A stretch of DNA of 64,000 nucleotides from Ectobius pallidus (GCA_964059195.1 CAXKWD010000003.1:23728606-23792605), one strand, 5' to 3'; shown: positions 38,801 to 46,169, numbered from the stretch's first letter. Notes: a model not told the origin generated them from the sequence alone. Numbers and translations are program-made.

Positions 38801-41800
38801 AATATTTTCCATGATGGTATTAAACATTGGATTTTAAAAGGAAATTATGGTAACAGTTTGTCCGAAGACAATTAAAAACAAATTATGTACAGGTAGGAAA
38901 AAAAAAAAAGTGAACCGACCAAAATATCTAAGTGGCTGATATGAGCCACTGCGCATGCCTAGTGGCATTCACAGGATAGCAGGGAATGTATTGAAATGAA
39001 CATTGCTTGAATTGAGAAGTCTCATTTCACGTACTTTGCATTGCTTGTGAAAACAAACGTTCCTGTTACATCTCTTACATTTATTTATGTATCACAAGGC
39101 TTTGAAATCAGTTACAAGAGTCGGTCTGCTTTTTTTCCCTTACCTGTACAATGGACATTAAGATATTACAAAGTATGTTAGGCTGGTTATAAAAATGTTT
39201 TCTTTCAAACATGATCAGATTTACAAATTTGGCTTAGTACTTATTTTCTAAGCAGATAAAAGCTATTATAGAAAACAATGCACTCTTGAATTTGTAGGAT
39301 TATTTAGTGTTTTGAACACAAAAAATTAAATAAATGAAAAATAAAATACATAAATAAAATAATTGCAAGGAAAATAAGAAAATAAATTTATGGTAAGATA
39401 AAAGTGTACAAGAAAATTAAGTAAAAATGTAGAAAACAAAAATTTCACAGTCAGCCTCCTTAGAGAAGATGAAATTGGCGGGGTATATTATGCCCCCCCC
39501 CCCCCCCCCAACGATGACATGCCACTGGCCAGTACAGAGGTGTCCCTGACTGGGGCTTTTTTTTCCCCCCGTCATCTGCTAAGAATCATATGCCATACCT
39601 TCTGAAGGTTGTTGGACACATCGTACAATTCTCGAGCATCTGGGTGGTAGGCATAGAAGATACGACCCTGGCCCAAACCCAGCTTCATGGACTTCAGAAG
39701 CATTCGTATCAACCATTTCTGTTCAGATGCTGACATTTTTGTGAACATGGCTATCAGCTCTGCATCAACACCTCCTGCAAAATTATAATGCCTCTTGTTG
39801 TAACAACACTCTACTGATCAATGCCATGCAAGACATCACTCACTTTCACAACATAAACAACTGACTTGTTTTTCATAGAAATTTTCATTACTGTGTTTAA
39901 AATCCATAATACTAAGAGGAAGTGTTTGTCTGTCTGCCTGTCTGTGCACGATACCCAGTGAAATCTACTGCATGCAGAGAACTGAAATTTTAAACACAGA
40001 TATACTGAAGGGTGGTCTAATGCACCTCGAAGCTTTATTTTTAATTTTCGCTTTTGTTCACAGTTGAGTGAAAAACTCGCAGAAAACGTGATTTTTTTGC
40101 ACTATCAAAGCATCAGTTTTCAGTAATACATTTCAATTGTCAAATCAATTGCAGGTGTCTTTGACTTTTTTGTTTTCATAGCTTGGAAATAAAAGCATTG
40201 TGATTTTTTTTAAATATATCGAATGGAATTATTGATCGCTTCAATTCTGTGAGCTCACTCTGGTTGGTTTGTTTGATTATAATGTCAAGGCACGCATACA
40301 TTTGAAATTTTCAACATAGATCTAAGAGGGATAATGAATGTAGGCCTAAATGGTCAAACATTGATCGATTTGTACAGAACTTACTATGAGAGGATTTTCT
40401 GGGGCAGGGAACTCAAATCTGAGATCGTATTTCCCAAGCGGCACTTTCTAATCATTATAGCTGTTTCATTATAATTATTAATTGTTTAGTTTATGAATGA
40501 TTTGCATGTAAGTGCTAATAAATATACTGTTTTAATTATTCTGGTCTTAATTTTTAGTCTTTGAATTAATTACCGTGGGCGATGCCTTAGGCACCTGCTT
40601 AGTGATCAATAATTATTATTTCACATAAATATGAAAATTAAGGAAGAAAGACCATTATATGGAAAATATAAATACTCTGATTACGAGTGGCTTCCACGTG
40701 TCCTTTTATAAAAAAGGGAGTGATGGGGCTTCCGGATATCTTGGTGTTAATACACTCTAGTTAGGTTCTCCTAGCTTTTTGCTTTTCCTTATCTAAAACT
40801 AAAATTTCTCATTCTATTTCATGGTTTCTCTGTTCCTTGTATACTGCCTTCTCTCTCTGTTTCCGGAAGGCAAGCAAGCAAACTTCTCATCCTCAGACTC
40901 TTTCCTCTCATGTTCATGTAAGATGAACATTAATTTATTTCTAGGTTCCATCTAAAACATTACTAAAAGTTATAAAATAACTATGTTTAGTTAATAAGAA
41001 TTAACTTTAAATACAATAATAGTAAAAAACTGTTCAAAAAATTAGTAGCACTCCAAATAGTGAAAGGGATAACTAGTATTTTATATGTTACTTACTTGGA
41101 TCATGCTCCGCATGTTTCAATGCGATGTTATCAAGGTGATCATTCACTTGTTTAACACTTAAACATCCTCCTTCAGGGGACCGATTCTTCAGAACGTAAT
41201 AAGCTACCTCGCCAAAGTCTCCAGCTAGATTGCCTGCAGTTTTAGGAGCTCTGGAATTACATTTCATTTATTAATTAAATATAAAACCTCCCCAATATTC
41301 AAGCCACAACACTATTCTCTACTTGCCTGAAATTAAGCAGCTTAAGGGCATCTTGTCCTTCTTTTGGCAGGCCGAGAATTCTGATGTATGTTTTTGCTAG
41401 ATTATGCTCTTTTACACCATAAGCACCTCGTTCTCGGTCCAAATGGGGTAATAACAACCTAAGTATGGGGAAAAAGCTGTCATCCTGAAAAAAATCAATT
41501 CAGCCATTGTTGTTCTACAGTGCGCCAGAGAACTTTCTCCGCAGCGGCTACATGCTGGAGAGGGTGTTAGCAACAGCAGTGCGTTACATTGGGAGCAGAA
41601 TGCAGGCAAGTGTCATTGGCATTTTTATCAATGGGTGCTTTATCTCACATCCATCAGTGCATATTGCAGTGTGCAAGCATATAGACCGAATATTGTGACA
41701 GTGCAACAGTATTCTGGTGATAATGTTCAGTACTAAAGAGATAGCTTTTTTGGTGAAACATGTTTTCCGCAAAAAGAGTGAAAGTCTTTGACATAAGTGT

Positions 41801-44800
41801 AAACAAGTTGAAGGCTGCCTGTAAGCATGAGGAGAACGGTTCCACCAACTGCTATGATTGGCTGTGGTGAGTACACAATTGACTGTTTGTTTTCATGAAA
41901 GCTCGTGCTGCCAACATAACTGCTGTTGCTAGCACCCTCCCCAACAAGTAGCCACTGTGGAGAAAATTCACTGGTGCACTTTATATGCTAATATTATCTG
42001 AAATTATTTGATTTACAAAAAAACTAATTACAGAAGATTTTCAAAGCATATTTCAAGAACAAATCAGATTACTTGTATATATAAAGAGAAATCTTACAAA
42101 AGGGTTACATTATTTATTGAAAAAATTAGAAATACTAATTGGCTTTGTTTTCTGCAATGACGAAAAGCCTAATAGGCCTATAGTAAAGCATTTTGTTCAC
42201 TCAATATCAAAGCAATATCACTACATTCTATAAACACTATTAATGTTTTATACCTTATAACCTTACATTAAAACTTTGCTTAATGAGGATCATAAAATTT
42301 CAGTTAAAAAACGGAAAAATTTGAAGACATTTGTGAAACTTGTGGCTTTTCTGGTCTTGAGAATGTATAATGGTTTTACAGGGTACCAACCAAGTGAGTA
42401 GAAGGATTGATTCTGAGCTTTCGGAAGCAATCTCTGCTGCCATCTTCTGGAGAAGTGAGCTGGTCTTGGAAAAATATCCGTGTTTTATAGGAGAGACAGA
42501 AAATGCTAGTTGGGATGCGGACCAACAAGAAAATCAGAAAGTGGAACAATAACTAAATGGAGACCTTTGATTGGTTGAAAACTTTCAAACCAATTTGTAG
42601 ATAAGTTACTGTTTGGAAAATGGGATCTTCTGTAAAATAAAATCAAATCTGTTTTTAATAATGCCTGAACTACAAGCACAAATCCTTAGAAGTATTTCAT
42701 TTCTGAAATTGAAACTGCTTCCCATACCTGAAATACCGAATACTTAGGGTATAATTTATACTACAACTTCAATAAACTTCCTGATATGTACCTCACAGAT
42801 AGTTTAACTGGAAGTTCTCTTGTACTTTCACTGCAGAATTCCTATCAGGAAGCAAAAAAGTATGCAGAAAAATGTTGTAACTTGGATAGTAACTTAGAAT
42901 TGTGAACACCGAAGTCGTTTCTTTTATTATGAGCAACCTCTGCTAAGTATGAAAACTCTTTTAAAGTATCTATGTGTATTCATAGTATTTTTGTACGGTG
43001 AAATTACATATCACTTCAAATATGCAAGGGTGTATCAATAAATAACCGGACTGATTTAATTGTATTTAAATAAACCGCCCTGGAACGAAACGGCTACTAG
43101 CCGCGGAAAGGTGAATCCTTCGTCTAGCAGTGCTGTGAATCCCAGTCATGCAGAACGATTCAGTTAGGAGTTACACCCGGATATCGCAGGTGGTGTTTAC
43201 TGTACCCAACATGGAACTGAAATTCCAGCAATGCGCATCGATGTTCAACTCCTTATCACTTTGAAAATGGCGACCACGTGGCTCCTTTTTCACTTTAGGG
43301 AAGAGGTGAAAATCGCAAGGTGCGAGATTCGGAGAATGCAGTGGATGAGGCATGATCTCAATGTCCAATTCTTCGACATCTTGAGTTGCACGCGCTCGAT
43401 GAACCGGCGCATTGTCTTGGTGCAAGATCCATCCTGTCCTGGCAAGATCTGGTTCCTAAAGACAAATTCATTATATCTGCAACCTTCGCAATTGTTATGT
43501 GACGATCTTCTTGCACAGTTGCGTCAATTGTGTTGATGTTAATTTCGTTTTTGCTGTTAAGGGTCTTCCAGAGCGCGGAGAATCTTGATGGTCTTCATAA
43601 CCCTCTTTGAAACGTTTGTGCCCCTCAAAGCCTTGTGTTCTGCCTAAAGCATGGTCTTTATATGCTTGCTCCACCATTTCTAAGGTTTCTGTAGGAGTTT
43701 TGTCTAGAATAACACAAAACTTGATCGATGCGCATTGCTGCATTTTCAGTTCCATGTTGGGTACAGTAAACACCACCTGCGATATCCAGTTGTAACTCCT
43801 AACTGAATCGTTCTGCATGACTGGAATTCACAGCACTGCTAGACGAAGGATTCACCTTTCCGCGGCTAACAGCCGTTTCGTTCTAGGGTGGTTTATTTAA
43901 GTACAATAAAATCAGTCCGGTTATTTATTGATCCACCCTCGTATTAATTTGTGCAACGTTACATCGTTTATATATGAGCCTAACACTGCATTATTGTATA
44001 AGTTACACCTGCCAGCATCAACTCTGTAATTCAGGTGGCAATGAAGCTCCGGAAGCTCCATTTTTTCATCGAGTATGCTTATCTGGTAGTTGCTGGTTTA
44101 TCAGCTATTCCATCTTCTTGATAGCTAAACTGGAGGATGTTCTATCAGAATGCATTTAGAGGGAGGTTGTAGTACAATTTTGAATCTAATTTCCATTAAA
44201 TGCCAATCTGCTAGATATAGGCTATGTTAATCAGAATCATATTGAGATGTGGCAGTCCAGACCACTAATTTAAGTTACAGTAAAATCCTGTTTAAAAGTC
44301 CTGCTTTTAAGGAACAAAATTTGAAATTCTTGCATGATTACCATAAGAACAATATACTTAATTTCCACTTTTAAGTATCCAGTTTAAAGAAAATTCCTAC
44401 TTTTAAAGAATAATTTCTTTTCAAATTTAAAAATATCTAAGTTAGGCCTACAACACAATAGCAAATTTCTAAATTGGTGAAATAAATCTTTTGACAAACA
44501 TGAGAAAAGAGAAGATAACTTTTAAATGCATCTGCCAACTTCAAGTAACTCAGCAGAGAAGACGAAATCAATCATTACTGATATCTAGAATAGGAAAATT
44601 TATCAATATTGTCATAGACTCCAAGGTGTAGCAAAATAATCACTGAACTTCATCAAATTAACTTCTGCTTTTAGTTTATTTAGCTTTCTTCGGTAGTTAT
44701 TTCTTTGCCATTGGGACCAAAACAGGAATTCTCATGATTGAATTTCTTTCTTCATTTCTCGTACAAAGGAAAATTTTACAATATTTTATCTCCAAAGTGA

Positions 44801-45322
44801 AGCAAAACAGACATTGAATCTAATTGCACAGAATTTACAGCGCATCTTTAAGATGTTTTAATGAACAATTCTGTGTTATGTGTACAGATGGCCTTGCTTT
44901 ACGAGCCATAGCTAAAAAAAAAAAGCAACTTTTTTCAACAATAGTGAGATGGTTTTAAATTAAGGCCATGGACAAAATAATACTATAGCAACTGTCCCAT
45001 GGAGTTTATGACAATAGTGTCCATTGTAGGCCTAGGGAGCTTGATATTTATAGGCTACTGTAGGTTATAGTTTGATAATATACTGTTTACAACATTAGTC
45101 ATTAGACTTCTAGCCCATTTAAAACTAATTAACGTTACTGTTACTTACAGCTGATGGATTTTCCTGCTTTTTCTTCTTAGCAAAGTCTCTAAAAGACTTG
45201 ATGTATTTGTAGAGAAAATCTGCTCTTTTATCCCTTGGACTTGTACTTATTTTGTCACAGAGATAGCACAACTCCTTGAACGTAATTTCAGAAGCAGCAC
45301 TGGTCGTGGTTGTGGTCTCCAT
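5832..45322 (-). CDS. LIG4: DNA ligase IV, complete gene, 15 coding exons
   Basis: ATP-dependent ligase that seals double-strand breaks in non-homologous end joining, in the nucleus with XRCC4/XLF. Exons (high to low): 45149-45322, 41327-41484, 41096-41250, 39599-39774, 36511-36722, 34811-34953, 34351-34676, 28031-28151, 23313-23506, 20294-20431, 15156-15417, 12409-12680, 8765-8884, 7927-8051, 5832-5967. The joined length is 2712 nt, all phases agree, and the product is 903 aa (human 911). I see the DNA-binding domain (~1-225), nucleotidyltransferase (~226-450; K272 in KYDGER, motif III DGEMM 323-327, motif IV EGIVLK 422-427, motif V WYKIKPE 442-448), OB-fold (~451-600; motif VI TLRFPR 570-575), an NLS-like PRKKPKL (620-626), BRCT1 (~650-735, W718), an XRCC4-binding region (~780-812) and BRCT2 (~804-903, W885). 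No stop or frameshift breaks it. Introns total ~36.8 kb and are full of transposons. Intron 2 uses a GC-AG donor. Exon borders are my reading of splice sites; no transcript was available. Confidence 0.97.
6336..6375 (-). ncRNA. Hammerhead-ribozyme-like core, degraded
   Basis: Stem I 5' side TGTC, core CTGAAGA (consensus CUGANGA), stem II TGACA...TGTC, AAAA where GAAA is expected, then GACC and TT. Same 40-nt length as its mate at 6454. Each arm keeps parts the other has lost. Confidence 0.4.
6454..6493 (+). ncRNA. Hammerhead-ribozyme-like core, degraded
   Basis: CTAAAGA (core G to A), stem II TGACA...TGTT, GAAA, palindromic stem III GGCC, then TA and GACA. GACA would pair with the TGTC still present in the other arm. 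Confidence 0.4.
6605..6880 (+). mobile_element. Non-LTR retrotransposon C-terminal fragment
   Basis: One frame reads [20 protein letters not shown], then [20 protein letters not shown], the cysteine-rich tail after the reverse transcriptase in Jockey/R1-type elements. Only the 3' end is present. Confidence 0.55.
7927..8051 (-). CDS. LIG4: LIG4 exon 14, BRCT2 (residues 818-859)
   Basis: Reads [20 protein letters not shown] then THVVLFSG, the BRCT strand pattern corresponding to human [23 protein letters not shown]. Acceptor TTTTTTTCAG, donor GTAAGT, phase 2. Confidence 0.93.
8052..8764 (-). other. LIG4 intron 13, nothing identified
   Basis: 713 bp of AT-rich sequence with no repeat or coding signal beyond a short imperfect tandem AAGTATTGTATTTT near 8090-8125. 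Confidence 0.7.
8765..8884 (-). CDS. LIG4: LIG4 exon 13, XRCC4-interacting region (residues 778-817)
   Basis: Too short to stand out as an ORF. Reads [20 protein letters not shown] then [12 protein letters not shown], matching human [20 protein letters not shown]...SMFRRHTVYLD, the XRCC4-binding segment and the first strand of BRCT2. Acceptor TTCTTCTAG, donor GTAAGT, phase 0. Confidence 0.93.
9376..10640 (+). mobile_element. Non-LTR retrotransposon, decayed reverse transcriptase
   Basis: Reverse-transcriptase blocks appear in order across several frames: [43 protein letters not shown] (FADD box), [27 protein letters not shown], then a tail with [20 protein letters not shown] and [19 protein letters not shown]. 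Frameshifts and an internal deletion between the AYDS and FADD blocks make it inactive. The 5' part with the endonuclease is missing. RTE-like or related clade; I cannot place it further. Confidence 0.85.
10432..10533. repeat. 51-bp exact tandem duplication inside the LINE
   Basis: Two identical 51-bp units (10432-10482, 10483-10533). The length is a multiple of three, so 17 residues around [10 protein letters not shown] are duplicated without shifting the frame. Confidence 0.97.
10886..10925 (+). mobile_element. Non-LTR reverse-transcriptase sliver
   Basis: The frame reads [13 protein letters not shown], the conserved motif before CETW in insect LINEs. The related IILPVVVYY is at 46.2 kb. 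Only ~40 bp are recognisable. Confidence 0.35.
10949..10991 (-). ncRNA. Hammerhead-like core, left arm of inverted repeat
   Basis: GTAG, TTGAAGA (first core C changed to T), stem II ACAG with a 9-nt loop and CTGT, GAAA, palindromic CGCG, TC. The stem I partner is lost on this side (CATA instead of CTAC). Confidence 0.35.
11019..11050 (+). ncRNA. Hammerhead-like core, right arm of inverted repeat
   Basis: GTAG, TTGAAGA, a shortened stem II region, GAAA, CGCG, TC, CTAC. GTAG and CTAC form a perfect 4-bp stem I. The two arms are separated by only 27 nt. Confidence 0.35.
11333..11792. mobile_element. pogo/Tigger-like MITE, TA target duplication
   Basis: TIRs CAGTAGAGCCTCGGTAATTC and (reverse complement) CAGTAGAACCCCGATAATTC, each flanked by TA. 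460 bp, non-coding. Confidence 0.8.
12409..12680 (-). CDS. LIG4: LIG4 exon 12, end of BRCT1 and inter-BRCT linker (residues 687-777)
   Basis: [19 protein letters not shown] continues BRCT1; W718 in [11 protein letters not shown] is the conserved BRCT tryptophan. [19 protein letters not shown] matches human REYDCYGDSYF. Acceptor TTTTGTTAG, donor GTATGT. Confidence 0.95.
13216..14218 (+). mobile_element. hAT element with GTF2IRD2-like transposase relic
   Basis: Ends CAGGCCTGTCCAACCCGCGG and (reverse complement) CAGGCCTGTCCAACTTCAGA sit between perfect 8-bp duplications ATCTATGA (13208-13215 and 14219-14226). Inside, broken frames read [40 protein letters not shown] then [13 protein letters not shown], and later a frame with [12 protein letters not shown], the pattern of the hAT transposases related to GTF2IRD2/ZBED-type proteins. 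Internally deleted and full of stops. Confidence 0.85.
14257..15120 (+). mobile_element. mariner, internally deleted
   Basis: TIRs of ~29 bp (CGAGGTGTGATAAAAAAAAT and the end complement CAAGGTGTGATCAAAAAGTA) are flanked by TA. Remains of the transposase are [10 protein letters not shown] near 14452, [16 protein letters not shown] near 14655, and after an internal deletion [13 protein letters not shown] near 14820 (catalytic aspartate region) and [19 protein letters not shown]. At 864 bp against ~1.3 kb for a full mariner it is dead. Confidence 0.92.
15156..15417 (-). CDS. LIG4: LIG4 exon 11, linker and start of BRCT1 (residues 600-686)
   Basis: A low-similarity linker with the basic patch SPRKKPKL, probably a nuclear localisation signal, leads into BRCT1 ([14 protein letters not shown] ... 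[11 protein letters not shown]). Acceptor TTCTTTCAG, donor GTGTGT, phase 1. A mariner copy begins 35 nt downstream in the intron. Confidence 0.93.
16153..16196 (-). ncRNA. Hammerhead ribozyme (minimal type I), left arm
   Basis: 44 nt: stem I AGT, core CTGACGA, stem II with loop AAAGGT, GAAA, palindromic stem III GCCGGC, TA, then ACT closing stem I. All core positions fit CUGANGA...GAAA...UH. Stem III has no loop, so it would act as a dimer, as known for Penelope-type hammerheads. Activity is not shown. Confidence 0.6.
16629..16672 (+). ncRNA. Hammerhead ribozyme (minimal type I), right arm
   Basis: 44 nt: AGT, CTGATGA, stem II, GAAA, GCCGGC, TA, ACT. Relative to the left arm, stem II position 7/14 changes from G-C to A-U, keeping the pair, and position 2/19 changes from A-U to G-U. 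Predicted cleavage is after the A of UA at 16669. Confidence 0.6.
16720..17366 (+). mobile_element. Helitron, non-autonomous, copy A
   Basis: 5' end TCTCTATATATATAAAAGGC after A. The 3' end has the hairpin-forming CGCGGGCGAAGCCGCGGGC, then ACATGCTAG before T, i.e. a TC...CTAG element inserted at A/T. No Rep/helicase frame. Near its 5' end is a (GACT)n-like run. Copies B (37071) and C (39905) match through the body. Confidence 0.82.
17660..18475. mobile_element. Foldback MITE with ~310-bp inverted arms, TA flanked
   Basis: Starts CAGTGTGTCCCACGCAAGAG and ends with its complement, with TA on both sides. Arms run to ~17970 and from ~18165. A third, direct copy of the CAGCGGGCTTTATTAGCGTA segment lies in the middle near 18040. 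A ~100-bp fragment of the same family is at 57056. Confidence 0.8.
18838..18966. repeat. Short inverted repeat enclosing a hammerhead-like segment
   Basis: ATTTAATAATATTGAGTTGG and its complement (18937-18962) flank ~75 bp holding CTGATGA, an imperfect stem, GAAA, CTAG and TA (18864-18908). Stem I does not pair, so this is weaker than the other four. Confidence 0.4.
20294..20431 (-). CDS. LIG4: LIG4 exon 10 with motif VI (residues 554-599)
   Basis: Contains [17 protein letters not shown] and [10 protein letters not shown], the C-terminal OB-fold motif VI and the conserved stretch after it. Acceptor TTGTTTCCAG, donor GTATGT, phase 0. Confidence 0.96.
20644..20685 (-). ncRNA. Hammerhead-like core, left arm
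   Basis: 42 nt: stem I TTCT, CAGAAGA (one change from CUGANGA), stem II GGACA with an 8-nt loop and TGTCC, GAAA, C-G as minimal palindromic stem III, TC, AGAA. Stems I and II pair fully. Confidence 0.45.
21092..21133 (+). ncRNA. Hammerhead-like core, right arm
   Basis: Same layout as 20644-20685, with CAGAAGG, a second core change. Stem I TTCT/AGAA and stem II GGACA/TGTCC are intact. The core changes suggest it no longer cleaves. Confidence 0.4.
21377..22393. mobile_element. pogo/Tigger-like element, 1017 bp
   Basis: TIRs CAGTGGAACCTCGTTAACAC and (reverse complement) CAGTGGAACCTCGTTAGCAC, TA on each side. No transposase is recognisable, only short chance frames. Confidence 0.8.
23313..23506 (-). 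CDS. LIG4: LIG4 exon 9, OB-fold (residues 489-553)
   Basis: Contains [18 protein letters not shown], matching FHTLSRVGSGCTMKEL, and [19 protein letters not shown]. Acceptor TATTTTTCAG, donor GTATGA, phase 0. Confidence 0.96.
25619..28012. mobile_element. DNA transposon with ~465-bp TIRs, superfamily unassigned
   Basis: Begins GGTCATTCCATGTCAAATCA and ends with its complement. The arms continue inward to ~26090 and from ~27552 with scattered differences. Both flanks are (ACA)n-T, so the target duplication cannot be fixed (up to ~13 nt). The interior codes for a broken protein (26443-27110). Confidence 0.8.
26443..27110 (+). pseudogene. Transposon protein in two overlapping frames
   Basis: Frame 1 (26443-26808, 121 aa) has a C-x13-C-x2-C pattern ([19 protein letters not shown]) that may bind zinc, then a basic tail. 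Frame 2 (26805-27110, 101 aa) overlaps it by ATGA and reads [20 protein letters not shown] and [20 protein letters not shown]; past its stop, [15 protein letters not shown] continues. This resembles a repeated protein family (-LP-SW---KI---F----YM----KL---KGIL--P---PGK-L) that I remember from insect and cnidarian genomes but cannot name. Probably one protein split by a frameshift. Confidence 0.6.
28031..28151 (-). CDS. LIG4: LIG4 exon 8, start of OB-fold (residues 449-489)
   Basis: Reads [20 protein letters not shown] and [14 protein letters not shown], matching human YVSGLMDELDILIVGGYWG. Acceptor TCTCTTTCAG, donor GTAATG. A transposon begins 18 nt into the following intron. Confidence 0.96.
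28652..29151. mobile_element. hAT MITE, 500 bp
   Basis: Ends CAGTGATGGGAA on both sides with perfect 8-bp duplications CATATCAT (28644-28651, 29152-29159). The interior is dominated by TAATTGTAAT-type repeats. Confidence 0.85.
30304..31049. mobile_element. PIF/Harbinger MITE, 746 bp
   Basis: TIR AGCTGCGTCTCCATTGATAT extends ~35 bp and is flanked by the 3-bp duplication TTA, the PIF/Harbinger signature. The middle has two direct copies of TCGGGAATTTCCGGG (30512 and 30564). Confidence 0.82.
31808..33257. mobile_element. hAT element, 1450 bp, non-autonomous
   Basis: Ends TAGAGGTGTACA and TGTACACCTCTG (with GATTTTAGCTTGCC further in) between perfect 8-bp duplications CTCCTGTT (31800-31807, 33258-33265). 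The interior includes a ~550-bp module also found at 59423 and a (TA)n tract near 32780. Confidence 0.87.
32225..32776. repeat. Shared ~550-bp module, copy 1
   Basis: Runs from AAATCCCTTTAGGCAAGCCT to GGCCGCTAGCGTGTAAAGAT and matches 59423-59960 at roughly 90%. Non-coding, no clear TIR of its own. Confidence 0.9.
33700..34230 (-). mobile_element. Possible non-LTR C-terminal fragment
   Basis: Minus-strand frame near 34120-33970 reads [20 protein letters not shown] then [16 protein letters not shown], similar to the CPYC---DTVEHALF-C-RY-EAR tail of insect LINEs. No reverse-transcriptase block is visible, so this is tentative. Confidence 0.35.
34351..34676 (-). CDS. LIG4: LIG4 exon 7 with motifs IIIa, IV and V (residues 340-448)
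   Basis: Largest exon. It carries [16 protein letters not shown] (motif IIIa), [11 protein letters not shown] (motif IV) and GGWYKIKPE (motif V, K444 and K446). Acceptor TTTCCCAG, donor GTAAGT, phase 0. Intron 6 before it is only 134 bp. Confidence 0.97.
34811..34953 (-). CDS. LIG4: LIG4 exon 6 with motif III (residues 292-340)
   Basis: Reads [17 protein letters not shown] and [11 protein letters not shown]; the glutamate of DGEMM is a nucleotidyltransferase active-site residue. Acceptor TTTTTCAG, donor GTATTA, phase 1. Confidence 0.96.
34954..36510 (-). other. LIG4 intron 5
   Basis: 1557 bp with one MITE (35840-36355) and a (TTA)n tract near 36404. Nothing else recognisable. Confidence 0.8.
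35840..36355. mobile_element. pogo-like MITE, 516 bp
   Basis: TIRs CCGTATTGGCCCGAATATAA and (reverse complement) CTGTATTGGCCCAAATAAAA, flanked by TA. Same general TIR style as 2513-3247. Confidence 0.78.
36511..36722 (-). CDS. LIG4: LIG4 exon 5 with the adenylation lysine (residues 222-292)
   Basis: Starts [12 protein letters not shown] after a CCCACAG acceptor and contains SPFRPMLAE and motif [14 protein letters not shown]272 is the lysine that takes AMP. Ends [10 protein letters not shown] in phase 2 at donor GTGAAA. Confidence 0.97.
37071..37648 (-). mobile_element. Helitron copy B
   Basis: On the minus strand TCTCTATATATATAAAAGG starts at 37648 after A and the element ends GCACATGCTAG before T. 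It matches copy A, but the 12 nt between the two CGCGGGC repeats, i.e. the 3' hairpin, are missing. Confidence 0.8.
37733..38276. mobile_element. hAT-like MITE, 544 bp
   Basis: Ends TAGGACAAGGCA and (reverse complement) TAGGGCAAGGCA. Flanks GTCACTAT and CTCACTAT agree at 7 of 8 bases. The interior is rich in TTTTTGGCATTTTTAGGTCA-like repeats. Confidence 0.68.
39599..39774 (-). CDS. LIG4: LIG4 exon 4 (residues 163-221)
   Basis: Contains [20 protein letters not shown], the strongly conserved [16 protein letters not shown] block of LIG4. Acceptor TTTTGCAG, donor GTATGG, phase 0. The continuous open frame is too interrupted by flanking stops to show as a long ORF. Confidence 0.93.
39775..41095 (-). 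other. LIG4 intron 3
   Basis: 1321 bp, about half of it the degraded Helitron copy C. The rest is featureless. Confidence 0.8.
39905..40602 (+). mobile_element. Helitron copy C, diverged
   Basis: Shares with copy A the body segment GGCACGCATACATTTGAAAT and the 3' region GTGGGCGATGCC...CTTAG, where the hairpin and CTAG end are mutated. The 5' end is unclear. The oldest of the three. Confidence 0.58.
41096..41250 (-). CDS. LIG4: LIG4 exon 3 (residues 111-163)
   Basis: Reads [20 protein letters not shown] and [13 protein letters not shown], matching the LIG4 DNA-binding domain (human GDAGDFAMIAYFVL ... QQVNDLLD). Acceptor ATTCCAG, donor GTAAGT, leaving one base of a split codon. Confidence 0.92.
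41325..41326 (-). promoter_or_regulatory. GC splice donor of LIG4 intron 2
   Basis: The frame and homology require the exon to end ...TTTCAG and the intron to start GCAAGT. GC donors are a rare but known class and usually have this good match to U1. The intron is 76 bp. Confidence 0.8.
41327..41484 (-). CDS. LIG4: LIG4 exon 2 (residues 59-111)
   Basis: Follows a TTTTTTTCAG acceptor and reads [20 protein letters not shown], matching the conserved DDSFYP...LERERxAYG segment of LIG4. It ends in phase 2 at donor GCAAGT, a GC-AG intron of only 76 bp. Confidence 0.93.
41485..45148 (-). other. LIG4 intron 1
   Basis: 3664 bp. Holds the mariner at 43025-43941. At ~44278 CAGTAAAATCCTGTTTAAAA looks like a lone pogo-type left end. 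41485-43024 has no identifiable feature. Confidence 0.8.
43025..43941 (-). mobile_element. mariner with 218-bp inverted duplicated ends
   Basis: Right end CGAGGGTGGATCAATAAATA (minus) is flanked by TA; the left end has TG. The transposase reads from 43818 leftward: [20 protein letters not shown], then [20 protein letters not shown], a deletion, and [20 protein letters not shown] then [17 protein letters not shown], carrying DDD-catalytic-type motifs. The leftmost 218 bp (43025-43242) are an inverted copy of the rightmost 218 bp, including the transposase start. Inactive. Confidence 0.9.
45149..45322 (-). CDS. LIG4: LIG4 exon 1 (residues 1-58)
   Basis: The ATG opens [11 protein letters not shown], then [14 protein letters not shown], the first helix of the LIG4 DNA-binding domain. 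The exon ends in phase 0 at donor GTAAGT. A possible 3' splice site (TTTGCAG) 39 nt before the ATG suggests an upstream non-coding exon that I could not locate. Confidence 0.9.
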
Positions 45323-46169
45323 CTTTAGATTTTAACTATCTGCCTTGTTACATACTGGTGCTGCAAATAGGAAATGAGTTAGTAGGTGTAATTCATGGAA
45401 ACAATTACAATTAACTGAAAGAAAAAAGTAATTTATCATCTAAGGCAGTGATTCCCAGTCCTTTAAATTGTCATGGCCCACTTGAACGGTCTTGGGGACG
45501 CCCATGAAATCCTTGCATAATTAAATGTATTTAGGCTATTAAATTTTATCTGACACATTGTGACACCAATATTAATTTAATGTTTTATAATATACCTTTC
45601 AAAACAATTAGACTATTTTAAGTGAAATAAAATATCATTCAAGAAAACAGAATAAAAGATACTGTATTTAATTTACTTGGCTGGATCTGTGTTGAAGCTT
45701 TCACAAGATCTAGCTCAATGGAAGAATCCTAAATCTGCATCAACATTAAATCTGTTTCTGTATACACAATACGTAATACACAAACAGAAAAGTATGTGGA
45801 TGCAAATGAAATTGAGTTTTGGAAAAAAAAATTCAACATGACTTTTAATCACCTATTCATATTTACACTAACTTGAAAAAGCATAAATATAGAAAGATAT
45901 AATAATTTAGCCAAAGCGCACATCAGCTTATCACGATACAGAATATGTTAATATCTCAGTTCCCGTTGAAATGTCTACGCTGTCTGTGGCCAGCTAACAG
46001 TAGTTACTTGTCATTCTTGGCAGAGTCTGAGATGAAGTTATGAAAGGAAAGCTAAGAGCATTTTTCAACGAGCACTTTCATGTGGAGGGTTAAGTTAACC
46101 TACACTATTTAGGAATATAAGCATCTTTCTCTGTTTTAAAGCTTCATGACCATTTTCCCAGTAAAATAA

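Larger units (their letters stand above)
36723..39598 (-). other. LIG4 intron 4
   Basis: 2876 bp with Helitron copy B (37071) and a hAT-like MITE (37733). 38277-39598 has no recognisable feature apart from a poly-C run at ~39493. Confidence 0.8.
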
